Counted from the stretch's first letter, positions 11,923-22,326 are shown. The stretch: 64,000 bases of DNA from Lasiosphaeris hirsuta (GCA_030549175.1 JAUKUA010000004.1:4092001-4156000); one strand, 5' to 3'. A program made the numbers and translations. The notes: generated by a model from the sequence alone, not told the origin.

Positions 11923-13182
11923 ATGGGGAGCCAAAACCCGTCCCAGCAGAGAGCACTGACAGAGGAGGTGGAAACCGCTAGAAGTCAAGGAGCTCGGGGG
12001 GAACTGGAGGGCACTCGTTATTGGTACCATCTCGTGGATTTCCAGAGTACTCATTTCAGGCATGGGTTCCCCGAACACGTCGATCTCAACGAGGTCTGGC
12101 TGGAGTTGACAAGATCAAATGTTGTGGACCCTCGGATACACAGGCACTGCATATGGAGGCACTACGTTCACCCTATTATCCCAGACTTGATGAGGTACCT
12201 GGAGGCAAAGAACAGCGGCGAGTACGCGACATGGCGCGATGTTCCTCAAAAGTTTCCCGCTATTGGGTCGCCAGCCGTGCTCTGGGCCCTGAGAGTACTC
12301 AACAACGTCAACACCAAATCGGGCTCTGAGACATCGGGTGACCTTCCCCACAAGAGTGACTTCAGCTCAATCTTCAACAATCTTGACCTTGGCTGGGTGT
12401 TTGAATCTCCGGTTCATCGTATCGTGCCGTCATTCTGGCGCGGCGCCGACTTCGACGACGCAGGCTGGAGACTGGCTTACATGATGCCCTGGCCCAAAAG
12501 GAGCGCTAGTAATCCGAATGCCTGGCAGAGAGTTGATATCAACCGTCTCCTGAGGATTGATTATATTTCGAAGGCGAAGCAAAGCGCCACCGTCTCGCCT
12601 CAGGCCCCCGAGAACCATTTCGTAAGCGGTGGCAATGCCCGTCGCGACCGATACACCAGCGAGAACCACCCACTTAGCTCGACTACCAATCGCGGAATGG
12701 ACCTGAGGTACGATTTCTCCCCAAAAAGGCAAGTTGGATCAGCTAAGGGTGAACCGGAGGCCAGAGCCGAGACCGAACCGCAGCGGGCTCCGTCCGAGCA
12801 ACCAGCCATCAAACATGAACTCGAACCGGACTGGAAGGATGAAGACGTCGAACATCCGACCAAAAGAGCGAGGTACGGATTCGAGACGTCAGCATCGCGG
12901 ACGCCGGCACGCGAGACAGCGGCCGAGTTTGAGACATCCGGGTTAGGCGGGGTGCCCGGGCACGCCGGCGACGGGCTCAGCGCTATCAAGAACGTGTCCA
13001 CCGAGCTGGCCACCCTCAGGGGCGCGCTTGTGGACCTCACCTCGACCAAGATCGCGGAGAGACAGAATATCCACGACCTGGCCTGTGCCGTACAGAGCTT
13101 CGGGGATAGCATCCAAATGATCAATGTCCGACTCGCCAGAATCGAACGGGAACTGCAACGTCGGCCTGGAAGCACTTTGTGA
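11923..13182 (+). CDS. Hypothetical protein, 419 aa, no recognised domain
   Basis: This is one uninterrupted frame with a good start context (CTACCATGG). I do not recognise the family. The N-terminal 200 residues look globular, with aromatic-rich segments (YWYHLVDFQSTHFRHGFPEH; WRHYVHPIIPDLMRYLEAKN). The middle (about 210-330) is disordered, charged and Pro/Ser-rich, with a basic patch HPTKRARYG that could be a nuclear localisation signal. The last 70 residues have heptad-like spacing (LSAIKNVSTELATLRGALVD, then IQMINVRLARIERELQRR) and probably form a coiled coil. Length and uniform codon use make a real gene likely. A nuclear or scaffold role is only a guess. Confidence 0.7.
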   Translation: MGSQNPSQQRALTEEVETARSQGARGELEGTRYWYHLVDFQSTHFRHGFPEHVDLNEVWLELTRSNVVDPRIHRHCIWRHYVHPIIPDLMRYLEAKNSGEYATWRDVPQKFPAIGSPAVLWALRVLNNVNTKSGSETSGDLPHKSDFSSIFNNLDLGWVFESPVHRIVPSFWRGADFDDAGWRLAYMMPWPKRSASNPNAWQRVDINRLLRIDYISKAKQSATVSPQAPENHFVSGGNARRDRYTSENHPLSSTTNRGMDLRYDFSPKRQVGSAKGEPEARAETEPQRAPSEQPAIKHELEPDWKDEDVEHPTKRARYGFETSASRTPARETAAEFETSGLGGVPGHAGDGLSAIKNVSTELATLRGALVDLTSTKIAERQNIHDLACAVQSFGDSIQMINVRLARIERELQRRPGSTL

Positions 13183-13861
13183 GTCCTTGGCTCTTCGCAC
13201 TTTGAAGTCAGGCATGGTGGCTTTTGGGGAGTGGGAATGGATGGAGGATGGATGGTAGTCGGAGGGGAGGGAGCATGGGTGGAGGATGTATGGAGAGTGA
13301 TGGGCGGCTGATTGCAGGGAAGACGCTGAGCTTTCAAGATCTTTTGCGAATTCAGCCAACCAGTCAATTCTATTTGGACCAAGTCGATTTCTGGTATTTT
13401 GGAGTCCACATCTGGCGACTTGACGGCATGGGACGAGATGGAAGTAAGAGCGGTGGTTTTTTCCTTCGCTCTCTACTTTTCTTTCAGTCCATTAGGTTTT
13501 GTTTTTAGAGTGACTTGAGGTCTAAGGACTTACAGATCCACCACCAAGTGACTTTTCAACGAATTAGATAAATTAATTCATCAAGCTAAATTTTTGCAAG
13601 GGGCTAGCTACAGTGAAGTGACATGCTTGATTACAAATCCGCGCTTGTCGAATTTAAAAGTATGCTTCGTTCAGGGCAACGACTGAGCCACTCAAGAATA
13701 CGATAGCAAGGAAGATTGCAAGTTGTAATTTGTTGGTTTAGTAATATTGTGATGCTAGTAAGTAGTGGATTGGATCAACATCGTGCCTACCGTGATTACA
13801 ATCCAGCCCTGGTTATCTTGTTCATTAGCGCGTGAACTTCCCCTGGAGGTCCCAAGGGGCA

Positions 13862-13999
13862 ATTGAAGCCCCGGAAAGGATTTCGAGCAGCGAAAAGGGA
13901 TATTTAATATTTCAGAAGGCCATTCCATACTAGGAAAGGCTTTATGAAATAACAGAAATGCCTTTCGTTATACTGCGAATGCTCTTTCGGGGCTTCAAT
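13862..13999. repeat. 138-bp fold-back (MITE-like) sequence
   Basis: The outer arms are near-perfect inverted repeats: ATTGAAGCCCCGGAAAG on the left, and CTTTCGGGGCTTCAAT on the right, which is its reverse complement with one base missing. The inner halves also pair imperfectly throughout (for example GCGAAAAGG on the left against the complement of CCTTTCGTT on the right), so the whole element can form one long hairpin centred near 13930. No ORF is inside and no clear target-site duplication is visible. A short non-autonomous element or a decayed palindrome are both possible. Confidence 0.6.
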
Positions 14000-14019
14000 A
14001 CAGGCTCACCTACTGGGAG

Positions 14020-14076
14020 CGCCACGCGTTAACAAACAAACCAGAGCTGGATTGTAGAATGGAGGGCACGCCGTGT
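14020..14076 (+). repeat. Dispersed fragment related to the 11-kb repeat
   Basis: The segment with CACGCGTTAACAAACAAACC, then GCTGGATTG and CACGCCGTG, resembles 11150-11200, which has CGCGCTCACAAACAAACAAG, GTTGGATTA and ACGGCGTG. The shared order of three blocks suggests two copies of one element rather than chance. It starts 20 bp after the fold-back sequence. Confidence 0.45.
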
Positions 14077-14164
14077 TGGCCGAGATCCCTGACTTTCTGT
14101 GCAGTAGTCGCTCGGCTTGGTCAACAGATCTTGTCAGGGACGATGGGGGCAAGGGGTTTCATTT

Positions 14165-14179
14165 GGGGGGGGGGGGGGG
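14165..14179. repeat. 15-base G homopolymer
   Basis: This G run sits in the sreA upstream region. It is prone to slippage and may be a sequencing weak point. Confidence 0.7.
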
Positions 14180-14300
14180 AGAGGAGGGTGCCACCCACAC
14201 TGGGACTGTGGCCAGACTTGGCTGGGTCCATCCGCTTCGCTGGGTGTGGCGACACGTGCTCCGTACTTATGGGTCACCGCGAGCGCCTAGATGATCTATG

Positions 14301-14309
14301 ATCTGATAA
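14301..14309 (+). promoter_or_regulatory. ATCWGATAA consensus (SreA-type site)
   Basis: ATCTGATAA matches the ATCWGATAA site known for the Sre/SreA/Urbs1 family of iron-responsive GATA factors. It lies about 1.8 kb before the sreA start codon. Confidence 0.45.
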
Positions 14310-15294
14310 GATCATGATGGGCAACGATGGCATGTCTCGGGTCACCCGAATGGTTTCGAGTAGAGAGGATTGGCTATCGCATGTAGAAAATGGCGTGGGC
14401 TTCGCGGCAGGTAGCCGCATGTCGGATTCGTCCTGATTGCATCGACACATGGCCCAATCCGGGCACACGGGGAGCGCTGGAGAGGGCGTGTTCCTGTTTG
14501 ACGCCTGCTCAACTCGCAGATTAGGATAGTGCCAAGACATCCAAGCATTTCTGACTGCCTCTGGACGGGGCGGCGCAGCCTAGTGCGAAGACAGAGTCCG
14601 CGGAATGGGTGTGCACTCTGCAGTAGGAGACGACGTCGGCAGTCTAGCAGACCTTCCCCGCGAACGGCATGTCCAACCACTGGCTAGAGGGACGACTGAC
14701 GGGGGATAGGCGGTGACAGGCGGTGACAGCGACATGGGAGATGGCTCTGAGTTCGAGCATCGCCTGAGTTCAGTCGACCCGCTCGCGACAAACGCTGCGG
14801 CAGGCGCACATACGTAATGGCTGAGATTTCGGGACTTTTGCTGTGAGCGCAGGGCATCCCCAACTGGCCCACCCAGAACCCTTGCCTGCTGACATTGCGG
14901 GTGCTGTGATTCGTTGGCGAGGACACCGTGTGGGACCGTGTCTCTTCCTGACGGGTGGACGGCTGGCAGGGGGGCCTCTGCCCACGACGCGGCCACTTGC
15001 ACCGCTTGCCGGTACGACTCTCCCGTCTGTCTGCCTGCCGTGTGCTGGCAATCAGACCGCTCCAGTCCGCAACAGTCCGCAACAGTCCCGCAACATTGAG
15101 TCCGCAACACTGCAGCCCATAGCAGCCCGTAGCAGCCCATAGCGCTGTCCTGTGTTGACGGCATCGGGAAGATCTGCCTTCTCTGCCCTCTGCCCTCTGC
15201 CCTGCCTCCTTACACTGGTCAGCACACCAGCACGCCTTGTCTCTCCTCTCCCTGGGACCAGCCGCCCCTTGCTGTCGAACGAGACACTCCCTCT

Positions 15295-15303
15295 TTATCT
15301 GAT
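15295..15303 (-). promoter_or_regulatory. ATCWGATAA consensus (SreA-type site), inverted
   Basis: TTATCTGAT on the plus strand is ATCAGATAA on the minus strand, a perfect family consensus about 0.8 kb before the sreA start. It is 72 bp from the next site and in opposite orientation. Confidence 0.5.
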
Positions 15304-15374
15304 CCCCTCCAACAGGTGACCACTCGTCTCCGCCCTCCGCCCTCCCCCTTACCCAGCTTGCCGCCTGGGATCAG

Positions 15375-15383
15375 ATCAGATAA
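15375..15383 (+). promoter_or_regulatory. ATCWGATAA consensus with adjacent GATA
   Basis: ATCAGATAA is followed 3 bp later by AGATAA and preceded by an overlapping GATCAGATC. This compact GATA cluster lies about 0.7 kb before the sreA start. Autoregulation is an inference from the match to the consensus of the encoded protein family. Confidence 0.55.
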
Positions 15384-16089
15384 ACAGATAAAAACGCTGT
15401 GGCCGAACAGTGGAGTTGTCACCCCTCGCCTCCATTTTCCAGTCGCCGTTGCTCTCCCGTCTGAGTCCCCCCCTCCGCCCTATCTTCACCTTACACCGCA
15501 GCCGCCCTACCGTCACGTCGTCACCTTGGTTTCCAGCAAATTCGCCTCGCCTGGCCCTTTTACCCTGCAAAAGGTTACTGCCATCCCGACCGTTCCTGTA
15601 CTACCATGACACTGGCCGCTTACCTTGTTTCGACGTAGCGGGTTTGTTTCGGTGGCCTGTTCCGAGTTGTCTGCCTGCTGTACCCGTAGTCCTTGGATTG
15701 TCGCATCTTCGAATCTTTTGTCATCACCTAGGACCTTCGCCCTGTCTAGTTCGTTGCTTGGAAAACTTTGTTTATTCGTGGTTATTAGCTTGCGCTGCGC
15801 CTTGGAAATCGCCCGTCTCGGTGCCAGCGAGGACTTGTCTTGCTTTGGCCCTTGTACCTCGACGACTGGCGCCTGTTCCGGATCTCGGCTTAGCCACCTG
15901 ATCCATACAACACCCGAATCTGACCACCACAGCGACTTCGAGCGACACGTTCCTCTTCCGCCTTTCCCGATACCAACCTCGCATCATCTCTTTCGAAAGG
16001 CGCTTCCATCTTAGCCATCGTCTAGCCGACGCTTTGGTGCCTGAACTTGGGCGCATCGAAGGAGCGGGTCTCCATCAGGGGCGGTGACG

Positions 16090-17880
16090 ATGGCGTTGTC
16101 TGAATCGAGCCAGTTTCTGTCTTCGCAGCCGGCAGCACCAAGTCCTCGGCGAACTGCTTTACCGACAAAGCCTGCAAAGGATGGCCGCGACGGGCCTCGG
16201 CGGTTGAGGCCAGACGCCATGGTCTTCGAAGAAACTGGTCGCGCCGCCGCCGAAGCCGGGAATTCGCATAGCCCGAGGAGTATAGAGGAACAGGCCTATG
16301 GCACTTCAGTCCAGTCAAAATCTGCTAGTCCATCCCCGTTTCCGACAGAAACACCCCAAATCATGTACAATGATCTTTCAACGGATGCGACCCAATCTGG
16401 TCAAGTCTGCAGGTGAGAATCCCGGTTTCTGCTTTCCGTACTTGGTCTGATTACTCTATAGCAACTGTGGCACAACCCACACACCTCTCTGGCGGAGGTC
16501 GCCTCAGGGCGCCACCATTTGCAATGCGTGCGGGCTGTACTTGAAGGCAAGGAATACGGCCCGGCCGACCAACTTGAAGCGTCCCCCCAATGTGATTCCA
16601 AGCAATCCCCGACAGACACCCGTGAAACTGTCGCCAAAGACCAACGTGCCGTTATTGCCAAATACGCCATGGGCGACTTATGTTGCTGCGGACCAGACGC
16701 CAACAGGGACATGCCCAGGGGGAGGCAGATGTAACGGTACCGGCGGTGCCGAGGGGTGCAGCGGCTGCCCGGCATACAACAACCGTGTCTCCAAGAGCGC
16801 AAGTCTCAACATGATGAAATGCCATGGTGGGGCCAAGACTCAATCCGACTCAGGCGTGGAGGACCCGACGGCGCCGATCGACATTGGGGCATTGCACATC
16901 CAAGGTCAAAACACCACCGTGGTCATCGCATGCCAAAATTGTGCAACAACTATCACTCCGCTGTGGCGTCGGGACGAAGCTGGCCATACTATATGCAACG
17001 CATGTGGTAAGTCCCCAATCAACCGAACACAAGTCTCAGAACTTGGCGTCTAACTTGAATAGGGCTTTATTATAAGTTGCACGGCGTTCATCGGCCTGTA
17101 ACGATGAAGAAGTCGGTTATCAAAAGGAGGAAGCGCGTGATACCTGCCGCTGGCGGGACCCCCGAGGCTGAGAACGAATCGGTGGAGCTTGCAGATTCAC
17201 CTTCACCTGGCCCTGGCAGCGAGATGGAAAGAGGTTCAATGAATCCGGACGGATCTATCAACCTTGGCCTTCGACGGCGGTCCGAACACACGATGCAACT
17301 AGTCCCCGAGACATTTTTGAGGCAAAACAGACAGGCGTCCCCGGTGTCTGGGTCTGGGGACCTCGGTCATTATCATTCATCAAACGCACACCAATCCCAC
17401 CATGTGCCCGAGTCGCTCACCAACGAGAACCGGCTGGCGCCCTTGACATCATTTAACATTTCTGACGACCGGCAATCATCGCTGTCCCCGGCGTCTTTTC
17501 TTTCACCCTCTCGCAAGCGTTCGTTCTCGTCGGTAGATATTGACACCCCTAGCCCCGGCGAGGCAGACAACTCCAAACGCCTATCGTCTATCAATTCAAT
17601 ACTTAATCCTACGGCTGCAATACATGCCTCGGAAGGTACCCCGGAACCTTTAGCACCGATGCGCTCGCCAGGAAGCACGGCAGCCTCGGTCTCGAGCCCA
17701 GGGGCGTTCTCCAACGCTGGACTTACACCACCGCCATTCTCCCACGGTGGCCAGCGGGATCCGAACGAGGTTGAGAGGTCCCGGGCTGGGCGGCGGGCCG
17801 CCCTGGCGCGCGAGGCGGAGAGGATGAGGGAGATGTTGGTGGCGAAAGAGAGAGAGCTCGCCGAACTGGAGGAGGAATGA
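16090..17880 (+). CDS. sreA: GATA factor SreA, repressor of siderophore-mediated iron uptake
   Basis: Exons 16090-16412, 16462-17006 and 17063-17880 encode 561 aa. Intron 1 splits the first zinc finger (C107-x2-C110-x17-C128-x2-C131, CSNCGTTHTPLWRR). Intron 2 lies just after the last Cys of the second finger (265-289, CQNCATTITPLWRR), which continues GLYYKLHGVHRPVTMKK and a basic tail. Between the fingers is the Cys-rich region CPGGGRCNGTGGAEGCSGC (C192, C198, C207, C210). This feature separates Sre/SreA/Urbs1 repressors from nitrogen GATA factors and is implicated in iron sensing. The C-terminus is Ser/Pro-rich, then a charged heptad helix (about 525-561). Known role: with sufficient iron, represses siderophore synthesis and uptake genes. 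Three ATCWGATAA sites upstream suggest autoregulation (inference). Confidence 0.95.
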
Positions 17881-18776
17881 CCCTTGTTGGAAACGGTTGT
17901 GCCCATGATGGTTTAAACAGAGGCTGGCTGGCCGGAGTTGACGTGTTTGTCTATATATGTGCTTGGTACGGTTGGTTGGTGGTGTTCGGTTACTGGGACG
18001 GGAACCTGGTTCGGGTAATCCCCCATTTATTATGATTGAACGGCTGGGGATGGGGCAAATGGCTGAAAATGGTTACGACGGCGGCATGGCGGATATGGCG
18101 TTCTAGAATTGGGTCACAAAAACCCATAGATATTACTACATTTACCAAGTGAATTTCCACACCTTTGGAATTCTGACCGCGATGATGATGCCAATGAGAA
18201 GAGACCAGTAGAATTATTCACCATGTTGGGTTGACGTTGAAGGTTTTCTAGTATTCAGTTTGATAGCCAATGGAAACTGTGTTGACGTGGTTACACATTG
18301 CCCCTTTTCGAGGCTCTGAGACCAGGTTTAGGGGGCTTGAAATCTTGGGCTTCAGCCAAGATCTGGTGTCACACAGGCCAGAAGACCTCGAACTTCAGGT
18401 ACCTTGCTTATGCACTGAGCGGGGCGCTAACGCCCCTTAGAAGGAAAGGGTCGCTGCGTCAGCCGCGGCCAGCCAGCCGCGACCCAGTCCGTGGCCCATC
18501 CAAGTTTCGCGAACAAGCTCCAATTCGGAACCCATCGTCGTCACACGTCGCTTCCACCCATCATCCATCGTCGCAACACAGAAAATCCTCTCCCACATCA
18601 ACTGCTGCCTGAATAACCACCGACCACCGACCACGTAAGCTTGACGCGGCAGGACACATTTTCTTGACATCTTCTACATAAAAGCAGAGGGGATATTTAT
18701 TTGACGGTGGTTAAGCGATCAATCACCGTTCTACTTTTTTTGCCTCGCGCCGCGCATCCCGATCACACAGGCCAAA
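17881..18776. other. Intergenic between sreA and TVP15
   Basis: This 0.9-kb spacer holds the sreA 3' UTR and the promoter of the next gene. I see no ORF of note and no repeat. Confidence 0.6.
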
Positions 18777-19691
18777 ATGGATTTCTCGGATAGCTTGTAC
18801 GTGTCTTTTTCTTGCCGGGTCAGGGGCTACCGGACCGCCAGCTCCACGACTAGCTTGTCGAAGCTGTTGAGCCGGGCTCGCGTCAGAACCCAATTAATGG
18901 ATAGCTGCTAACCTTACTGCTCGCAGTCGGATCGTCAACCTGGTGGTTGGCGGTCTGATGGTCTTCGGCGGTATCATGCAATATTTCCCCCTCGGAATGT
19001 ACGTCCATCCCGTCACCACGACCTTTCCTCCCGTGATACCCCTTGCAAACGGCGCGCTACCTACCGACGTCCGCTACGAACGACTGGTCGTGAATAGGGG
19101 CTTTGGGACAACTCATCTACGGCTGCTGAGTAACACCTCAACTTTGATGCGTTCTTGCGGATCTTAGTGCGCCGTCGATAAGGGTTACATTGAGCCGCAT
19201 CGCAGGGCTGCGATTATAGCGTGATGAATGATGGCTAACCTAGGGTTTTGCGGTCCTACAGCCAGTCGGCAATTGTCGGGTCCTACGTAATTCTCTTTGG
19301 TCTCGGTATGTGGCATATCAGCAAGCTCTAGAATCCGAGACAGGCGCTAACCTCGCTTTCCTTTGGGATAGCCACCGCTCTTCTTGAGTTCCAGATCCCC
19401 CCACAGGTCTCTCGTTACGCTTCGTTCCTCTTCTCCTTCATCGGCCGTGGTATCTGTACGTCCCCCTCCCCCTTTTGCCTATGCTGCTTTCGCATTGGCT
19501 AATCTAGCCGTTACCCAGTCTACATCTTCATTGGCAGCATCCTCATCCACGGCCACACCCTCCGGATTATCGCCGGTTCCATCATCGGACTCATCGGACT
19601 GGGCTACGTCGTCCTCGAGTTCATCCCGTCCATCGAGCCCCCGGCAAACATGCGCGAGGCCGATGCCGGTTGGGGTGCGGAGCAGGTGTAA
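18777..19691 (+). CDS. TVP15: Tvp15-like Golgi membrane protein (COPI-associated family)
   Basis: Five exons (18777-18796, 18927-18998, 19262-19305, 19372-19455, 19519-19691) give 130 aa. No single frame shows the gene, because every exon is short. The pieces join as MDFSDSFRIVNLVVGG, IMQYFPLGIQSAIVGSY, FGLATALLEFQIPPQVSRYA, SFIGRGIFYIFIGSILIHG and PSIEPPANMREADAGWGAEQ. Four hydrophobic helices and the PP(A/G)NMR-type tail fit the COPI_assoc/Tvp15 family, small four-pass proteins of late Golgi and endosomal compartments that co-purify with Tlg2 vesicles in yeast. All four introns have GTACGT or GTATGT donors; introns 1 and 2 (130 and 263 nt) have CTAAC branches. Confidence 0.9.
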
Positions 19692-20364
19692 TCAACCAAG
19701 TGCACAAGCTCGCATTGCGTGATGGCGGAGGCCAGTTCTCGGAGGATGCGGTCGGTCGCCACTTCTCCTGAAGCTGGCCTGGTCGCAAAAACACTTCATA
19801 AGGGGGCCGCTGGGCCGTGTGGGAGTCTAGTGTATGAGACCAGTCGCCCAGGAGGCTGTTAGGAAGTTCTTATGGCGACTGTGACTTATGACATTCGTGT
19901 TCAATACTAATAGGACGGGGTCACGGATCGGCTACGAAACGGGGTCATGGAGGGTTTGATCTAGGGTGTAGGATAGGTCTTTAATCATTGACCAATTCTG
20001 GCGCTCCATTTCCATTAAATCCGACTTTTAGTATCGGCATTTGTGTCCTTGCGGCGAAATCGTAAACGCTGCACACCCTCGGGTCAATATCAGGGGTAAG
20101 CTTGCAGGTTTAGTCCAGGGTTGGGGTTTTGTTTGGGGCTGCTGATAAGGTCTTATCGGAACCTTGTGAGGGGCAGTTCACAAAAAATTTGGCTGTCGCA
20201 AATGCTGGCAGCCGAGAAAGTTGGTGCCCCATCCCCGCCATCTAACAGTAACAAGAAACATTGCAACACCACGACTGAAAGTCAAAAAGACGGAAAGTGC
20301 AACCGATACGCGGATTTTTTTTCTTCACACTTCTTTTATCACATCCCCACAGCCCAAAGCCACG
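19692..20364. other. Intergenic between TVP15 and BCP1
   Basis: The 673-bp spacer contains a likely TVP15 3' UTR and BCP1 promoter. No other feature was seen. Confidence 0.6.
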
Positions 20365-21347
20365 ATGGCGGCCAGGAAACGTGCGAGAGAGGCGGAGCAG
20401 AACAACGACCCCACCGTCGATAAGATGGACGAGGATGACAGCTCATCTGGCGACGACGACGATGTGAGAGGTGCAATTGCTTTATAAATTCAGAGTTTTT
20501 TCAAAAACAGGAACCCCCATCCTGGGTACTAACAAGGTCCCGCGTTTTTTTCTCCCGGCAGGACATGGACATTGTCAACGTCGACTTTGAGCTCTTCAAC
20601 TACGACGCCGAGATCGACTTCCACGGGGTCAAGACGCTGCTGCGGCAGCTCTTCGACGCCGACGCGCAGCTCTTCGACCTGTCGGGCCTGAGCGACCTCA
20701 TCGTCGAGCAGAATACCATCGGATCCACGTGCAAGGTCGACGACAAGGCCAACGACGCCTACGCTTTCCTGACGGTGCTGAACCTAAGTGAGCACCGCGC
20801 CAAGGCGCCCGTCGCGCAGCTGATCGCGTACCTGGGCGAGCGTGCGGCCAAGGCGGGCGGGGCGGCGGCCGCGGCGGTGCCGGGCGTGCTGGCGGCGCTC
20901 GACACCAACGTCGTGGGCCTCGTGCTGGCCGAGCGCCTGCTCAACATGCCGGCCGAGGTGATCCCGCCCATGTGGTCGATGCTGGTGGACGAGATCGAGG
21001 CGGCCGTCGAGGACGGCGAGCCGTACGGGTTCACGCACTACCTGGTCGTGTCGCGGACGTACTACGAGGTGGCGTCGAGCCTCAACAGCGAGGGCAGCGA
21101 GCGCCGCCAGAAGAAGGCGCGCGAGGAGGCCAGCCTGCAGTACTTCCATCCCGAGGACGAGGAGATACGTCGGCACGCCGCCGCCGCCGCGGCGTACCCC
21201 TTCATCAAGGAGGTGGAGTCGGCCGACAGCAAGCGGGCATTTCAGGAGATGGGTATCAAGCCGGCGGGGTTCATGATGTTGATTGAGGCCGGCAAATTCC
21301 AGGACGCCGTCAAGGCCGTTGGGGACTACGTGGGCTCTGCCACTTAA
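20365..21347 (+). CDS. BCP1: Protein Bcp1 (BCCIP homologue)
   Basis: Exon 1 (20365-20463) encodes a Lys/Arg start and an acidic Asp/Ser run ([13 protein letters not shown]). A 98-nt intron (20464-20561, CTAAC branch, GGCAG) joins it to [20 protein letters not shown], the signature opening of the BCCIP/Bcp1 family. Exon 2 (20562-21347) completes 294 aa. Yeast Bcp1 is an essential nuclear protein needed for export of the kinase Mss4 and acts as chaperone for ribosomal protein Rpl23. Length (yeast 283 aa) fits. Exon 2 is extremely GC-rich at third positions, which creates a long antisense frame that is only a shadow. The gene converges on ARO7 with 98 bp between stop codons. Confidence 0.92.
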
Positions 21348-21360
21348 TGCTCTTTTTTGA

Positions 21361-21366
21361 AATAAA
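21361..21366 (+). terminator. AATAAA polyadenylation signal of BCP1
   Basis: AATAAA occurs 14 bp after the BCP1 stop codon, followed by an A run, then T-rich sequence. This spacing fits a fungal 3'-end signal, and the T-rich stretch may serve the convergent ARO7 transcript. Confidence 0.4.
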
Positions 21367-21445
21367 AAAATGATGCAGCCTCCTTCGTTTTGCCTTGACC
21401 GAATTTCCTTTTTTTGTTTTTGTCTACCATCCTCTTTGGGGGGTT

Positions 21446-22326
21446 TCACTGTGCCGGCTCGAGTCTCTGCATTAGATACTCGACCTCGACCTCCTTTGTC
21501 AGGGGAATGACAAAGTCCTCGTACATGGCCACGACAGCATCCACATTGATCTTGACCTGCTCGCCCGCGTCAGCGCCCAACGAGGGGTCAGTCCCGTACG
21601 TCTGGGCCTTGAGCTTCAGTCTCTCCAGCACCTTCTTCTCGACCGCCTTGTTAGTGATAGCATCACCAATGCCATTGCGATCGCCCGCCCGTATGAGCTG
21701 CGTGAAGCGGTCCGTCTCGGATTGGAACTTTGACTCGGCGACGAACTTGCCAAAATGTATGCGCCGCGACAGGGCCTGCAGGCAGGCGATGTCGCACGTG
21801 GCCGACGAGCCGTAGTTCTCCTGCGAGACGCCGCGGTCGCCGCGGCCAAAGTCGGGGCACACCTTGGGCAGGAATTGGGCTGTGTAGAACTGCTTGATCT
21901 TGTCGTTGACGTTGACGTCGTTGGGGTAGAGGATGCGCGGGTAGTCGAGCGAGTCTAGGATGGGCTTCTGCACAGCGTCGGGGAAGAAGGGGTATTCGTC
22001 GGGCGACTCGTAGCGGCGGATCAGCGACTGGAGGCGCTCCTGCTCCAGCAGGTACCAGTCCATGAAGCTGAGGTCGCTCTCGGGGATCCGCACGGCGCCC
22101 GGCACGTAGATGTTGTGGTTGAGCGGGAACTGCACGCGCTCGATCAGGTGGAAGGTGATGGTGTCCTCCAGCCGGCTGTCATGAAAGGTATCTGTGTGAG
22201 TTTTCCTGCCGCACCCCCTCGGGCTGGGACATGGCGAGGGGAGCTCGGGACTCACATCAACTGGTGGCGGATGTGCGAGAGATCGAGCGCGTTGGACTTC
22301 TCCGAGAGGTCGATTAGGGAGTCCAT
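21446..22326 (-). CDS. ARO7: Chorismate mutase
   Basis: Exon 1 (22326-22256) reads [23 protein letters not shown]. An 80-nt intron (22255-22176) ends at GACAG, not the earlier CACACAG, because only this gives [17 protein letters not shown], the conserved active-site helix with the Arg equivalent to yeast Arg16. Exon 2 (22175-21446) completes 266 aa (yeast 256). Further hallmarks are [20 protein letters not shown] and [15 protein letters not shown] (Arg157 and Lys168 equivalents), and the C-terminal helix ending [11 protein letters not shown]. The enzyme converts chorismate to prephenate for Phe and Tyr synthesis in the cytosol. The family is allosteric, inhibited by Tyr and activated by Trp. 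It is divergent from MDV1 and convergent with BCP1. Confidence 0.95.

Larger units (their letters stand above)
13183..16089. other. Intergenic: long sreA upstream region
   Basis: This 2.9-kb stretch precedes sreA. It contains a 138-bp fold-back sequence (13862-13999), a fragment of the 11-kb repeat (14020-14076), a 15-base G run (14165-14179) and three ATCWGATAA sites. From about 15170 it is strongly C/T-rich, typical of a long fungal leader. The ORFs here are short and mutually overlapping, so I call none. Confidence 0.65.

Noticed and set aside
12600..13409. 269-codon minus-strand ORF opposite the 419-aa unknown gene
   Set aside because: It is antisense to a better supported frame; the product is Ser/Pro-rich and has no conserved blocks.
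20784..21449. 221-codon minus-strand ORF opposite BCP1
   Set aside because: It is the antisense shadow of the GC-rich third positions of BCP1; its translation is Arg/His-rich with no family features.
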